Assembly: GCF_001659605.2 (NCBI RefSeq)
Contig: NC_035164.2
Location: forward strand, 22,734,500-22,798,499
Direction of reading: 5' to 3'
DNA length: 64,000 bases
DNA from: Manihot esculenta
Taxonomy: Eukaryota > Streptophyta > Magnoliopsida > Malpighiales > Euphorbiaceae
Below the pieces are notes generated by a model. The model was given only the letters and a program-made list of their open reading frames with translations, was not told where the DNA came from and did not search any database. A program made the translations under genes and the position numbers. Below are positions 48,250-59,265 of the stretch, in pieces (the stretch's first letter is position 1; every line of letters begins with the position of its first letter).

Positions 48250-48537
48250 ATGACCAGATCTGAAAGTAGGGACACTCTGCCCTTTGATCCAGAAATTGAA
48301 CGCACTCTTAGAAGGCTTGGAAAGCAAGTTTCTGCACCTGCAGAACATTCTGCCCAACCTTCGGCCGCCGAAACTCACCAACATTCGGCCGCCGAAAGTC
48401 CTGCACTCCAGCAACCAAGTTGCGCACCAATGGCAGAACCTCGAGCACCAGCTGCTGCCCATGATGGACATGTTGTCCAAGGCTAGATAATTCAAGAAAA
48501 TCCAGCAAATAGGCCACAAGCACAAAGGGAAAGAACC
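48250..48537 (+). pseudogene. N-terminal gag segment of E2, ended by one in-frame TAG
   Basis: MTRSESRDTLPFDPEIERTL is the usual Athila gag beginning. The frame includes two GC-rich dyads (about 48360-48400, giving SAAE repeats) and stops at TAG 48484-48486, codon 79. The same frame continues through IIQENPANRPQAQRER into the main ORF at 48538. So the complete gag is one nonsense codon away from open, or the main ORF starts internally at 48538. Confidence 0.8.
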
Positions 48538-51500
48538 ATGAGGGAGTTAGCAACTCCTATAGGTGATTATGCTCCACTTTGCATCACCTATCCACCTCTT
48601 GCAGTTCCCTTTGAACTAAAATCAGGTTTGATTCATCATCTTCCTAAATTTAGAGGTTTGCAAAATGAAAATCCACATAAGCACTTAAAAGAATTTAAAA
48701 TTATTTGCTCATCCATGGGACCTCAAGGGATCTCTGAAGATCATGTTAAACTAAGAGCTTTTCCTTTCTCATTAGATGACCATGCTAAGGATTGGTTATT
48801 TTATTTGCCACCTGGATCTATAACTTCTTGGGATGATATGGTCCAAGCCTTTTTGGACAAATACTTCCCACCATCTAAATCAATTGGCATAATAAGAGAA
48901 ATCACTAGCATAAGGCAAAAACCAACTGAGGACTTATATGATTATTGGGAAAGGTTTGAAAGACTATGTACAGGTTGTCCACAACATGATATGTCAGACA
49001 AAGCCCTCATTCAGTTCTTCTATGGAGGCTTGATTCCATCAGAAAGGAAACTCATAAATGTAGCTTGTGGAGGATCCATCCTAGACAAGACACCTAGGGA
49101 GATGAAGGAACTAATATTCAATCTTGCAGCTTCATCCAAGCAATATGAAGAAGAGGGGCAAGCGCAAAGAGGAATCTATGAGGTAAGAACATCCTCTGTT
49201 GAATTTCAACTTTCAAAACTAACTTCTCTTATGGAAAAGATCGCCCTTGGCCAAGCTCAACAAAATCAAGCACCTCAGCCTCCTAGGCCATGTGAGATCT
49301 GCTTCCATGTAGGACACCCCACTGATCAATGTCCTACTCTCCAAGAAGATCACCACCAAGTCAATGCAATGGGAAGGTACAACAACCAACCTAGATATGA
49401 TCCATACTCCAATACATACAATCCAGGTTGGAAAGATCACCCCAATTTTAGCTATGGAAAGAGCAACAGTGATCATAACTACCAAGGCTACCAAAAAAAT
49501 CAAACCCAACCAGCACCTTCAAATCCTAATCAGAACCTTGAAAAGATCATGCAAACAATGATGGAAACAATGGTGAACACCATGCAAGGCGTACGACAAG
49601 ACCTAGGCCAGATGACCACATCAATGCAAGGTGTGCAACAAAACCTAAGCCAAATGGTCACCTCTATAGGCCAACTGCAATCCCAAGGTAAGCTCCCTTC
49701 TCAAACTGAAACCAACCCCAGACAGAATGTTAGTGCTATTACCTTGAGAAGTGGCAAAGAGCTTCAAGATACTAATCATGAGCAAGAAAAAGAACCAAGT
49801 CCACCTGAAGCCTCTCCATCTCAATCTGAGCCACCTCATGCGCACAAGACTGATCCCAAAGTAAGTTTCCACGTCCCTCCTCCTTTTCCCAAGAGATTTG
49901 AAAGAACACAAAAAGAAAAAGAAGAAAAGGAGATTCTTGACCCTTTCAGAAAAGTGCAAATCAATATACCTCTGCTAGATGCTGTTAAGCAGATTCCCAG
50001 GTACGCTAAATTTCTGAAGGAGCTTTGCACAAATAGAAGGAAGCTTGCTGAAAGAGAGAAAGTAAGTGTAGGTGAGGTAGTTACTGCTGTTATTAAAAGA
50101 GAACTCCCTACCAAATGCAAGGACAAAGGTATGTTTGCTATCTCTTGCAAAATTGGGAACGTTGGTATCAAGAAAGCCATGTGTGATCTTGGTGCATCTA
50201 TCAATGTCATGCCTCTCTCCATCTATAAATCTCTTAATGCATGTGCTTTAAAAGAAACAAGAGTTGTGATTCAACTAGCTGATAGATCTGTGGTATACCC
50301 CATAGGTGTTCTTGAAGATGTGCTAGTCCAAGTAGATGAACTTGTCTTTCCTGCTGATTTTTATGTGATTGATACTAAGGAAGATAGTTGCAATACTAGT
50401 TCTGACATTCTTCTTGGGCGCCCTTTCTTGAGTACTGCTAGAACTAAAATTGATGTGCATGATGGTACTCTTACCATGGAATTTGAAGGGGAAGTAATTA
50501 AGTACAATGTCTATGATGCCATGAAATATCCACATGATATGTCCCCTGTTTATGGTCTTGATATTATTGATTGTTTAAGCCAAGATGTGTTTAATGAAAA
50601 TCAAGATTTTGTTTTAGATGATGACCTTTGCAGGATTGAAAATCTGAAACTAAAAGAAACAGTCTGCAGCATTCAGCAAGGGGAGATCAAGCAGACAGAA
50701 GACATTCGGCCGCCGAACATAACCCACTTTCGGCCGCCGAACTCCACTGAGCTTCAATCATCGCATTCTGATGCACCACTTCAGAAACACAATGCGCAAA
50801 CAGAAGACGCACTTCGGCCGCCGAACATCTTTCGGCCGCCGAACTTAGAAGATTTGCGAAAGCCGAATCCATCGCCGCAGCTCATTCCGGAACTCGAAGA
50901 CATTCGGCCGCCGAACTCAGTTACTTTTCGGCCGCCGAACCTTTCACAGCAGCCCCCATCACAAGCAAGCTCTTCCAAATCACCTTTGCAACCACCTTCT
51001 GATCTGAAACCTCTCCCAGACCATCTGAAATACATGTACTTGGGAGCCAACAAGACACTTCCAGTAATAGTGTCCAATGAATTGAACCAACATGAAGAAG
51101 CAAGCCTCTTGAAGGTACTACAAAAACACAAGGAAGCCATAGGATGGACCATTGATGACATCAAAGGAATTTCTCCCTCCACCTGCATGCATAGAATTCA
51201 CATGGAGGAAGAATGCAAGCCAGTTAGAGATGCTCAAAGAAGGTTGAATCCACCCATGATGGAAGTGGTAAAGAAAGAAATAGTCAAACTCCTTGATGCA
51301 GGAATCATCTACCCAATCTCTGATAGCAAATGGGTGAGCCCTGTACATGTAGTTCCAAAGAAAACTGGAATTACCATTGTTCCAAATGCTGAAGGAGAAC
51401 TTGTACCCACTAGAGTTCAAAATGGATGGAGGGTATGCATGGACTATAGGAAGCTCAATTCTGCAACAAGAAAAGATCACTTCCCACTTCCCTTCATTGA

Positions 51501-52599
51501 TCAGATGCTAGAAAGGCTTGCAGGTAAAACTCACTATTGTTGTTTAGATGGTTATTCAGGTTTCTACCAAATTCCAGTTGCCCCAGAAGATCAAGAGAAG
51601 ACTACTTTCACCTGCCCTTTTGGCACTTTTGCCTTTAGGAGGATGCCCTTTGGACTATGCAATGCACCTGCCACCTTTCAGCGATGCATGATGAGTATAT
51701 TTTCTGACTATGTTGGTAAGACAATTGAGGTATTTATGGATGACTTCACAGTTCATGGCAACACTTTTGATGAATGCCTTTCCAACTTAGAAAAGATTTT
51801 GCAAAGATGCGTTGAGACTAACCTTGTGCTTAATTATGAAAAGTGTCATTTTATGGTTAATCAAGGTATGGTCTTAGGTCATGTTGTTTCAGCCAAAGGC
51901 ATTGAAGTTGACAAAGCTAAGGTGGACACCATCAAAAATCTGCCTTACCCTTCCAATGTTAAAGACATCCGTTCCTTCCTTGGACATGCAGGCTTCTACA
52001 GAAGATTCATAAAAGACTTCTCAAAAATCACACAACCATTGTGCAAATTACTCCAACAAGATGTTGCATTTGATTTTGATGCAAATTGCAAAAGAGCATT
52101 TGATCTGATAAAAGAATTGCTTATGACTGCCCCAATCATTCAAGGGCCCGACTGGAGCCTACCTTTTGAAATCATGTGCGATGCAAGCAACTATGCTGTA
52201 GGAGCAGTCTTGGGACAACGTGTGGGAAACTCACCCCACGTCATCCACTATGCCTCTCGCACTTTGGATGCTACACAAAGCAATTACACAACAACTGAAA
52301 AGGAGCTCTTAGCCGTTGTATTTGCCCTAGAGAAATTCAGACCATATCTCTTGGGTACCAAAGTTATTATCTACTCTGACCATGCAGCTCTGCGATATCT
52401 GATCAAGAAAAAGGAAGCAAAACCAAGACTCATTCGGTGGATCCTTTTACTACAAGAATTTGACCTAGAAATAAGGGACAAAAAAGGGAAAGAAAATCTG
52501 GTAGCTGACCACCTCAGCCGACTCCCATCCACTTCTGCACCTTGTCCAGTTGAGGAAGCTTTCCCGGACGAACACCTGTTCGTCACTCATTCTGCCTAA
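48538..52599 (+). CDS. gag-pol: gag-pol polyprotein of E2 (capsid, protease, RT, RNase H; no integrase)
   Basis: 1353 codons, fully open. The capsid-like Retrotrans_gag region spans about residues 20-190 (FELKSGLIHHLPKF, DWLFYLPPGSITSWDDM, LYDYWERFERLC). A CCHC knuckle CEICFHVGHPTDQC is at 252-265. The aspartic protease active site CDLGASINVMPLS has its Asp at about 550. A linker at about 720-805 carries RPPN repeats. RT has VCMDYRKLNSATRKDHFPLP, CLDGYSGFYQIP, MPFGLCNAPATFQRC and FMDDFTVHG (Asp pair at about 1068). RNase H has MCDASNYAVGAVLGQR (Asp about 1215) and SDHAALRYLI. It stops at FPDEHLFVTHSA, where related Athila proteins go on into integrase. The protein could make particles and cDNA, but integration would need another source. 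Confidence 0.93.
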   Translation: MRELATPIGDYAPLCITYPPLAVPFELKSGLIHHLPKFRGLQNENPHKHLKEFKIICSSMGPQGISEDHVKLRAFPFSLDDHAKDWLFYLPPGSITSWDDMVQAFLDKYFPPSKSIGIIREITSIRQKPTEDLYDYWERFERLCTGCPQHDMSDKALIQFFYGGLIPSERKLINVACGGSILDKTPREMKELIFNLAASSKQYEEEGQAQRGIYEVRTSSVEFQLSKLTSLMEKIALGQAQQNQAPQPPRPCEICFHVGHPTDQCPTLQEDHHQVNAMGRYNNQPRYDPYSNTYNPGWKDHPNFSYGKSNSDHNYQGYQKNQTQPAPSNPNQNLEKIMQTMMETMVNTMQGVRQDLGQMTTSMQGVQQNLSQMVTSIGQLQSQGKLPSQTETNPRQNVSAITLRSGKELQDTNHEQEKEPSPPEASPSQSEPPHAHKTDPKVSFHVPPPFPKRFERTQKEKEEKEILDPFRKVQINIPLLDAVKQIPRYAKFLKELCTNRRKLAEREKVSVGEVVTAVIKRELPTKCKDKGMFAISCKIGNVGIKKAMCDLGASINVMPLSIYKSLNACALKETRVVIQLADRSVVYPIGVLEDVLVQVDELVFPADFYVIDTKEDSCNTSSDILLGRPFLSTARTKIDVHDGTLTMEFEGEVIKYNVYDAMKYPHDMSPVYGLDIIDCLSQDVFNENQDFVLDDDLCRIENLKLKETVCSIQQGEIKQTEDIRPPNITHFRPPNSTELQSSHSDAPLQKHNAQTEDALRPPNIFRPPNLEDLRKPNPSPQLIPELEDIRPPNSVTFRPPNLSQQPPSQASSSKSPLQPPSDLKPLPDHLKYMYLGANKTLPVIVSNELNQHEEASLLKVLQKHKEAIGWTIDDIKGISPSTCMHRIHMEEECKPVRDAQRRLNPPMMEVVKKEIVKLLDAGIIYPISDSKWVSPVHVVPKKTGITIVPNAEGELVPTRVQNGWRVCMDYRKLNSATRKDHFPLPFIDQMLERLAGKTHYCCLDGYSGFYQIPVAPEDQEKTTFTCPFGTFAFRRMPFGLCNAPATFQRCMMSIFSDYVGKTIEVFMDDFTVHGNTFDECLSNLEKILQRCVETNLVLNYEKCHFMVNQGMVLGHVVSAKGIEVDKAKVDTIKNLPYPSNVKDIRSFLGHAGFYRRFIKDFSKITQPLCKLLQQDVAFDFDANCKRAFDLIKELLMTAPIIQGPDWSLPFEIMCDASNYAVGAVLGQRVGNSPHVIHYASRTLDATQSNYTTTEKELLAVVFALEKFRPYLLGTKVIIYSDHAALRYLIKKKEAKPRLIRWILLLQEFDLEIRDKKGKENLVADHLSRLPSTSAPCPVEEAFPDEHLFVTHSA
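50703..50943 (+). repeat. GC-rich dyads inside the E2 coding region (RPPN repeats)
   Basis: Six copies of CGGCCGCCGAAC lie in frame between protease and RT, and each is translated as RPPN (IRPPN, FRPPN, LRPPN). The equivalent linker of E1 has none. E4 has diverged copies at about 58870-58940. Confidence 0.85.
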
Positions 52600-53571
52600 A
52601 GTGATCATACCATGCACACCACACCCCAGGGAAGTACTCAGTGTCCTTTGTTCTTTTATGTTTCTTATACATTGAGGACAATGCATGATTTAGGTGTGGG
52701 GGTATTCTGTATATCTCTGAATTTTATTTTTGCTTTAATCTTTAGTTTGCTTGCATTAGGAAAATTTTTTCTTTTTTGTTATTGTTATGCTTTCAATAAA
52801 ACACACACAACCACAATCTTCCTCTTCTTTTTTTTGTTTTGCTCTACTCAAACTAATGAGCTATGTTAGATGAGTCTTTTCTTTCCTTGACCCCATTGAT
52901 GTTATAACTCTTTAAACTCATGTTGAATCACTTGCAGTGGGTTGTGTTCATGTTTGAGAAGTGCCTTTTGAATTGAATCTTTGAGTTTGCCATGGTGAAA
53001 AACATATTGATGACCCTCAATTGATGAGAAAAATCTGAATTTGTGTGAATGAACTTAATATGACTTGCTTAGCAATAGGTGTTGATTTGCCCAAGTCATT
53101 GAGAGAAAGAAAATTCAGCAAAGGCAAAGCCCTCAAAAGCACAAATTCAAAAACTGTTCCAATGGTCAAAAGACTAAGAACAAGGCTACTAGCCACTTGG
53201 ATAGGTGACCAACTGAAATATCAAAAAGTTACATCAAAAATAGGTTGGTGACCTTTCCAAGCAAGATCTAAAGTGCAAAAGCCTGAATAAAGTACTTCAA
53301 GGTAAGGGCAAGTCACACCAAGAGCTGGAAAAAGTCTTAACAATAATATGCATGATCTCTCTTGAGGAAAACAAATCCTAGCCATGGTAAGCAAAGGGAA
53401 TCAAGGAAAAGAGGTAAGTAATCTTCATGCACATACTCTTCACTACAATGCCTCAACATAAGTGTCTTGAGTAAGAGCTTAAAGTGGAAATAAGGATCAA
53501 GTAGCAAAGAAAACTTATTTGACTATGTTTGTTTGCTTGAGGACAAGCAAAAGTTTAAGTGTGGGGGTATT
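52600..53571 (+). other. 3' untranslated region and polypurine tracts of E2
   Basis: No gene. An internal tract TTTAGGTGTGGGGGTATT (about 52690-52707) follows ACATTGAGGACAATG. The terminal tract TTTAAGTGTGGGGGTATT ends at 53571 directly before the LTR. The spacing between them is about 865 bp. Confidence 0.82.
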
Positions 53572-55317
53572 TGATAGAGCATAAATTAGCCCATATTATC
53601 ATGATATTCTTGATGTCTATTTACACCTTTTCTACCTAATTTTGTGGTTTTAATCATATTTTGCAGATATTAGGTGAAAAGGGACATTCAAGAGAAAATG
53701 CTCTTAAAAACGCTCAAAAGTGCAAAATCTGGAAAACCCACCTTCGGCGGCACCTTCGGCCGCCGAACATTGGCTCCAGAGACGAAAGTCGACCTCCTTC
53801 GGCTGCCGAACTCCAACCTTAGGCCGCCGAACCTTCAGACCAGAACCGAAGTCCAGCCTCCGAAACTCAATTTAGGCAACCGAAAATGCGCTCTAATTCA
53901 TTCCTTCCTTATTCAAGAAGCCATATCCCAAGTTGCCATATTTGAGGAGCCAATTAAGGGAAGTATCTTGAGATCCAAATCTTCAAGATTCACATTTAAT
54001 TATTGGATCTCAAAGATCTAGCTCATTAAATGAACCAAATCCAAAGATCACATCTTTCCCACTTCATTCAAGTTTCCTAAGAAGGCTCCATCTTCCTGAT
54101 TAGTGCATGGGCAATCTCTTGGACTTAATGTACAACATCTTGAGGATCTTGGACAGCTATGAAAAGACCAAAGTGCCCCCACTTGCCTCCCATCACATGT
54201 GACTCGTTTTTGCCTTCACTCATGCACAACCAAGGCACATGCAACACCAAGGGCACTTTGGACAGCCTCTAAAAGACTCATGGACTGCCACCAAACCCTA
54301 GGCAGCCTCTCAAGACATATTTAAAGGCTTCAAGAAGACAAGAAGGGAGACTTTTAGGTTTTTTCCTCTCCAAGAATCGGCAGCCTGTTCCAAGGCCTCT
54401 CTCACCCTAGTTCTTCATTTTTCTTCTTCTTTTCTTTTATTTTCTGTTTTGGTTCAGCCATGAGTGGCTGAAACCTTTATTCTAGTTGAAGTTTGGTTGA
54501 AACTAAGGTTGTTTAAAGGGTTGTGAGATCTGAACAGAAACTTTTGTCTTTGATTTTATTCAATATTCATGCAATTGTGCTTAATTATAAAGATTGCTTT
54601 GTTGTTTTGATCAAATTGGCCACTTGATTCTTGATTGCAAAGTTAATTGATTGTTGATTAGGATATTTGTTAGTCCGTAATTGCTGGAAATATTCTGATC
54701 TAAGAACACTTGGTGTAAAAAAACCAAGGAATTGCATGATCTAACATCATCTCATGCGTTTGAGTAGTTAGGGTTTGGATCTTTCTTGTTCTTTATGCAA
54801 TTGGCAATTGTTTTGATGCCTATGGCCCAAGGACGTTCCTTGGCAATTTGTTGATTAGTAATTGGTTAGAGGACGTTCCCTAATCAGTTTATTCATAAGA
54901 AAAGACATGGTGGTGAGAAGCGTCTTCCACCCCCATAACCAACCTATTGAGTTAATCAAGATTACCATGTTTCAATGATCAACCCAAACAACCAAAGTGG
55001 ATCCATATCTTCAACTAGACCTTTCTCTTATTGATTTCTCTTTTATTTTAATTACTTGCTGTTTTAATTGCTTTCATTAGTTATTAATCAAATCATCTCA
55101 AAACCCCCCCTTTTTTACTTTCCTTGCACTTTACTTTTGTTCTATTTGCAATCACTTGCTTTCACTTGTGCTTTCCATTGGTTTGATTGGTCTTGATTAA
55201 GACAAATAAGTAGGTAATCAATTCTCTGTGGATACGATCCTTCACCACTGTCTACAGTTGTATTTGTAGGTAACCAAGAAGGTTATTTTTGACCGGCTTC
55301 GACAACCGCTCCTGTCA
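53572..55317 (+). repeat. 3' LTR of E2
   Basis: 1746 bp, almost identical to the 5' LTR. TATTTAAA at 54318-54325. It ends CTCCTGTCA, followed by GTCCC and the rest of the D LTR. Confidence 0.96.
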
Positions 55318-56396
55318 GTCCCTCATTTGAGTTTATCTGTATAGGTACAGACCAGAGGAACCAAAGAGAGCAGCAGTGAGTACTGCTCCAGAGGTTTCAG
55401 AGCCTGCAGAGTCAGTCCAGTTAGCCAGAGGTGAGTGGAACTAAACTTAATTCGTTTAATTGAGAAAAGAAATGCTTTTAGCATACTTCATACATCATGC
55501 GAATACAGTAGGTTGTTTGCATTAGAATCCACGAATATGTTGCATTGCATACTTATTTGTTGATGTGGGTGAATGCTGAATGATCCAATAGTTCCAGACA
55601 GGAAGTCCAGGACCCCATTCTACGGCCTGGCAAGTATAGTAAAGACCAGGACCCCATTCTACGGCCTGGCAGGTATAGTAAAGTCCAGGTGCCCAGTCTA
55701 CGCCCTGGCAAACGGTAAGTACAGGTATTATATACACATATACATATACACAGTACAGGAAGTCCAGGACCCCAGTCTACGGCCTAGCACGGCACAGTTA
55801 CTGGGACAATGTGGTGACAGGTTTACCCTTGATGTGGATTGTCTGTGGTTTGATGCATTCCATCAGAGCATGTGTTAATGACTTATTTTACTGTTCTACT
55901 CACTGGGCTATAGAGCTCATCCCACTCCCTTAACCCCAGTCTTGCAGGTTCAGTGTACAGTGTACAGGGGAAGTCCAGCAGAGTTCAGGAAGAGAGAAGA
56001 ATTGTGTAATAGAATATTGTGGACATGTAATATTAAAGAGATGTACAGTTGTGCATAAAGTTAGAATTGTGCTTGACTTAGTTACTTTGTATTGTAAATC
56101 TTTTGTGTACATGGTCTGTTTCTATAACTGTTTTACAGAGTATGTGAAAAACCAGGCTTAACAGGTATGAATTAACCCATCTAGAGCAAGCTCTAGTCAG
56201 GGGTACAGAGTACAGAGATAGTGCATGCACAGGTTGAGCCTTGGTTCAGAAAAGAGTTTTTATTTTCACAGAAAATGTATGATCATGTATGAGATTTACA
56301 GGTACACAGTGAGTATAGCAGGCTTGCTACGGGTTCTGGCGGCCGTAAGTCGACCTGAATCCTAGCGCCGATGACAGTCCATTTTGGGGTCATTAC
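55318..56396 (+). repeat. 3' LTR of D, second part
   Basis: Resumes with GTCCCTCATTTGAG and carries the CCAGG/CCTGG repeats (about 55606-55790) and the U5 end GGGGTCATTAC. The final base of the LTR is separated by G and lies at 58689. Confidence 0.92.
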
Positions 56397-58683
56397 TGTA
56401 ATACCCGGCTAGACTCCGGTATCGAAATTCCTACCGTCCGGTGGAATCTCGGATGTCGGAAGCCTCTAGTAGGGTAGAAACATGTTTTCATAAAATTTTT
56501 TAAGGTATTTCATGGTTTTAAATAAAATGGAAATGAGTTTTTGGCATAAAAACAACCTTGAAAGAAAACTCAGGTTCGGCCGCTGAATCTCAAGTTCGGC
56601 CGCCGAACATGCATGCCTTCGGGAGCGCCTTTAGGCCCCCGAAAGCATAAGTGAGGAAAGTCCAGGTTCGGCCGCCGAACCTCAAGTTCGGCCGCCGAAC
56701 CTCAAGTTCGGCCACCGAACATGGCATGCATGCGGAGGCACGTTCGGCCCCCGAACGTGGCCTGGCCAGCCACTATAAAAGGGTCCCTTAGCCGAAAACG
56801 GGCGAGTTTTTCTCCCCATTGTCGGCCAAGGTGAGCTCTCCGCCGTTCCTCACCAATCTTTGAGTTTTTCCTTCAAATCTTTCAAGATTTTCACAAGTTT
56901 TTACTTTGTTTTGAAGATTTTCGAGTTTTAAGCAAGTTTTGGAGCTTTGAGGTTCAAGAACTCAAAAATCTCCCACCTCCGAGTTTAGGACGTCTCTCTC
57001 TCGATCTTCAAGAGGTAAGAGCCGATCTTAAGCTCATTTCATGTTTAAAGTAAGTTTTATGCAAGATCTATGGGGTAGAATGCATGTTTAGCTGATAGTT
57101 AGGTTTTTGAGTTAATATTATGTTTTGAGCAATGCATGTTGGATTTGTGTTGTTGTTGTGTGTTGTAGTTGGGGTTTAAGTTAGTTTGAAGCCCCTAGGA
57201 GCCAATGTATGTATATTTACATGTTTTGGTTGAGCTAAATGCATGATTGGAAGTTTTGGAGGCAAATGTGCTTAAAGGAGCCAAGTTTCTGCCCTTTGGC
57301 AGAAACCAGGTTCGGCAGCCGAAGGAACTTTCGGCCGCCGAACATGGCTGGGGAGGCAGGCCTTTCGGCTGCCGAAGTTGCCCCCGAAAAGAGACTTTCA
57401 TCTCTGTCTGGGACTTTCGGCTGCCGAAGGTGCCGCCGAACCTGCCTGGGTTTCGGCTCTGGAGGGACTTTCGGCCGCCGAAGGTGCCGCCGAACCTGCC
57501 CTGTTCTGCCTTCCTTTGCATGTTTTTGCATGATTATTTTGAGGTGTTTTAGGGGGTTTCGGGGGATGTTTTTAGAGTTATGTTCATGTTTGTTTGGTCC
57601 CTCATTTGAGTCCACCTGTGTAGGTTCGGACCTGAGGAACCGAGGACCCCAGCAGTGAGTTAGCTGCTCCAGTGTCTAGTCAGAGCTATCCAGAGTTGAG
57701 TGGAATAAACTTATATGTTTTTAAGTAAATCAATTGTACAGTTTTGAGCATGTTCATGCATCATGAATGCCATGTGATATTTTAGGTTGTTTGCATTAGA
57801 ATCCACGAATATGTTGCATTGCACATTTTAATGTTGATGTGGATGAATGTTGAATGATCCATAGCCCTCGATCTATGATGTGACGATGTGATATGTACGG
57901 TACGGAATGTAAGACCAGTGGGACCCATTCTACGTTCGCTGGCACCATGTAAGGGAAAGACCAGGACCCATTCTACGTTCTGGCACAGTTGGACCATGTT
58001 ATGTTATGCTATGTAAGAGAAAGACCAGGACCCATTCTACGTTCTGGCACAGTTGGACCATGTAGAGGGCTGATGGTGACAAGTTCATCCTTGATGTGAT
58101 TAGCTGTGACGTGATGCATTTCATGTTATCATATGTTTTAAATGCTTTAATATTCTACTCACTGGGCTCTAGTAGCTCACCCCTCTCCCATTTTCCCCAG
58201 GTTTTGCAGGTACAGGGTAGACCAGGAGGTCCGTAAGAGTAATGAAGTCATGTGTTTGTAATAGATAGAGTGGACATGATAAATGTATTAATGTTATGTA
58301 TAAGTACAGTTTTAGTCATGTAATGACTTTGAGGACTAGAGGTTGTGCTTGACTATATGTGTAAGATATCCCTCTTAATACATGATCTTAGATATTTAAT
58401 GATGATTATGCAAACCAACTCAACTTATGATGTATCGCCCATTGGGGCATTGATGAGATCCCACTGAGGGGTCATGGTTATGATTATGTTTATGTACAGT
58501 GCATGCACAGGTTGAGTTTGGTGTATAAATGAAAGAAAAGTTATAAATTTTTATGTATTTTCTTGATCATGTATAGGATTAAACAGGTTTACAGGTTTCA
58601 TGTCAGGCTTACTACGGGTCCAGGCAGCCTTAAGCCGACCTGGATCCTAGCACCGGTAGCGGTCCGATTTTCGGGTCGTTACA
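56397..58683 (+). mobile_element. G: solo LTR of a Tekay-type element
   Basis: It starts TGTAATACCC and ends GGGTCGTTACA, 2287 bp, without internal sequence. The flanks ATTAC (56392-56396) and GTTAC (58684-58688) agree at four of five bases. Dyads are at 56575, 56595, 56667, 56687 and 56707; TATA is at 56774-56780; donor-like AG|GTAAGA has GT at 57015-57016; a GC-rich array spans about 57311-57497. The U5 end is the closest match here to the fold-back element termini. Confidence 0.9.
56575..56780 (+). promoter_or_regulatory. LTR promoter of G: five dyads plus TATA box
   Basis: Five dyads fall in a pair and a triplet, all with 20-bp spacing. TATAAAA lies 67 bp after the start of the last one. 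It is the largest array of this type in the window. Confidence 0.73.
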
Positions 58684-58689
58684 GTTACA

Positions 58690-59265
58690 TTTTTTATATG
58701 AATTAAGATGATATTCTGAATAATAATCCTTGCAGGGAAGAGAGCCAGAAAGAGCCAGAACTGAAAGAAACTGACTGTTGCATCCAACAGGTGGACTGCG
58801 AACATGCACAGAATAAAGGAGAGCCAATCGCACCTCTTTAGATCAGCCTTGCGCAGACTGAAACCACCACCTTTCGGCCACCGAACTCCACCAACTTTTG
58901 ACCGCCGAACCCGACCACCTTTCGACCGCCGAACCTCTCACCACAGCTTCCATCGCCTGAAATTCCTTTCAGCCTTCCAACACAAACAGCCCTTGCTCAC
59001 GAGGAACAAGTGGAAGTCCAATGGCCTAAACCAAAGGCGCATGCAGATTAATGCCTTCCCAAGCCTCCGGATAAGGTAGAATTATTTTGCCTGAACTTAA
59101 TGCCAAATGGCAGCCACCTATGGAGAAATATCAATTCAAGTTAGAAGTGCTCAAAAATGCAAACATAAGGGCTAGAGGCACACCTCATTTGAAAGAAGAG
59201 AAGCTAATCATGTTACTTCATGAGTACATGGAGAAAATAGGATGGGCTATGAGAAAATCAAAAGG
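58690..59265 (+). pseudogene. Residual gag ORF of E4, second part
   Basis: Resumes after D with the text equivalent to E1 24090-24660 (REESQKEPELKETDCCIQQVDCEHAQNKGEP, then LEVLKNANIRARGTPHLKEEKLIMLLHEYMEKIGW). It has a TAA shortly after the join and further breaks. At about 58870-58940 it carries diverged CGGCC(A/G)CCGAAC units absent from E1. It is cut by F at 59266. Confidence 0.82.

Larger units (their letters stand above)
46452..55317 (+). mobile_element. Element E2: complete young Athila-like element without integrase
   Basis: LTRs 46452-48197 and 53572-55317 are both 1746 bp and differ at only about five bases by eye. The duplication is GTCCC at 46447-46451 and 55318-55322. Primer site is at 48203-48220 and the polypurine tract ends at 53571. 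The interior encodes gag, protease, RT and RNase H in one long frame that ends without an integrase. It is the most recent-looking insertion here. It interrupts the 3' LTR of D. Confidence 0.97.
35628..58689 (+). mobile_element. Element D: Tekay-type Ty3/gypsy element with three nested insertions
   Basis: It starts TGTAATACCC at 35628 after TTTTT and ends with the single A at 58689 that follows the G duplication; TTTTT follows at 58690. Interior 37894-45249 holds gag, protease, RT, RNase H, integrase and chromodomain. Solo LTR E3 lies in the gag-protease linker, E2 in the middle of the 3' LTR and G one base from its end. The coding region has two frameshifts and several stops. Its LTRs are similar but differ by tens of changes, so it is older than A and E2. 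Confidence 0.93.

Noticed and set aside
46452..55317. E2 as a possible tandem LTR artefact of assembly
   Set aside because: The GTCCC duplication, the restored D LTR across the insertion, a primer site and polypurine tract in the right places, and several LTR differences support a real insertion.
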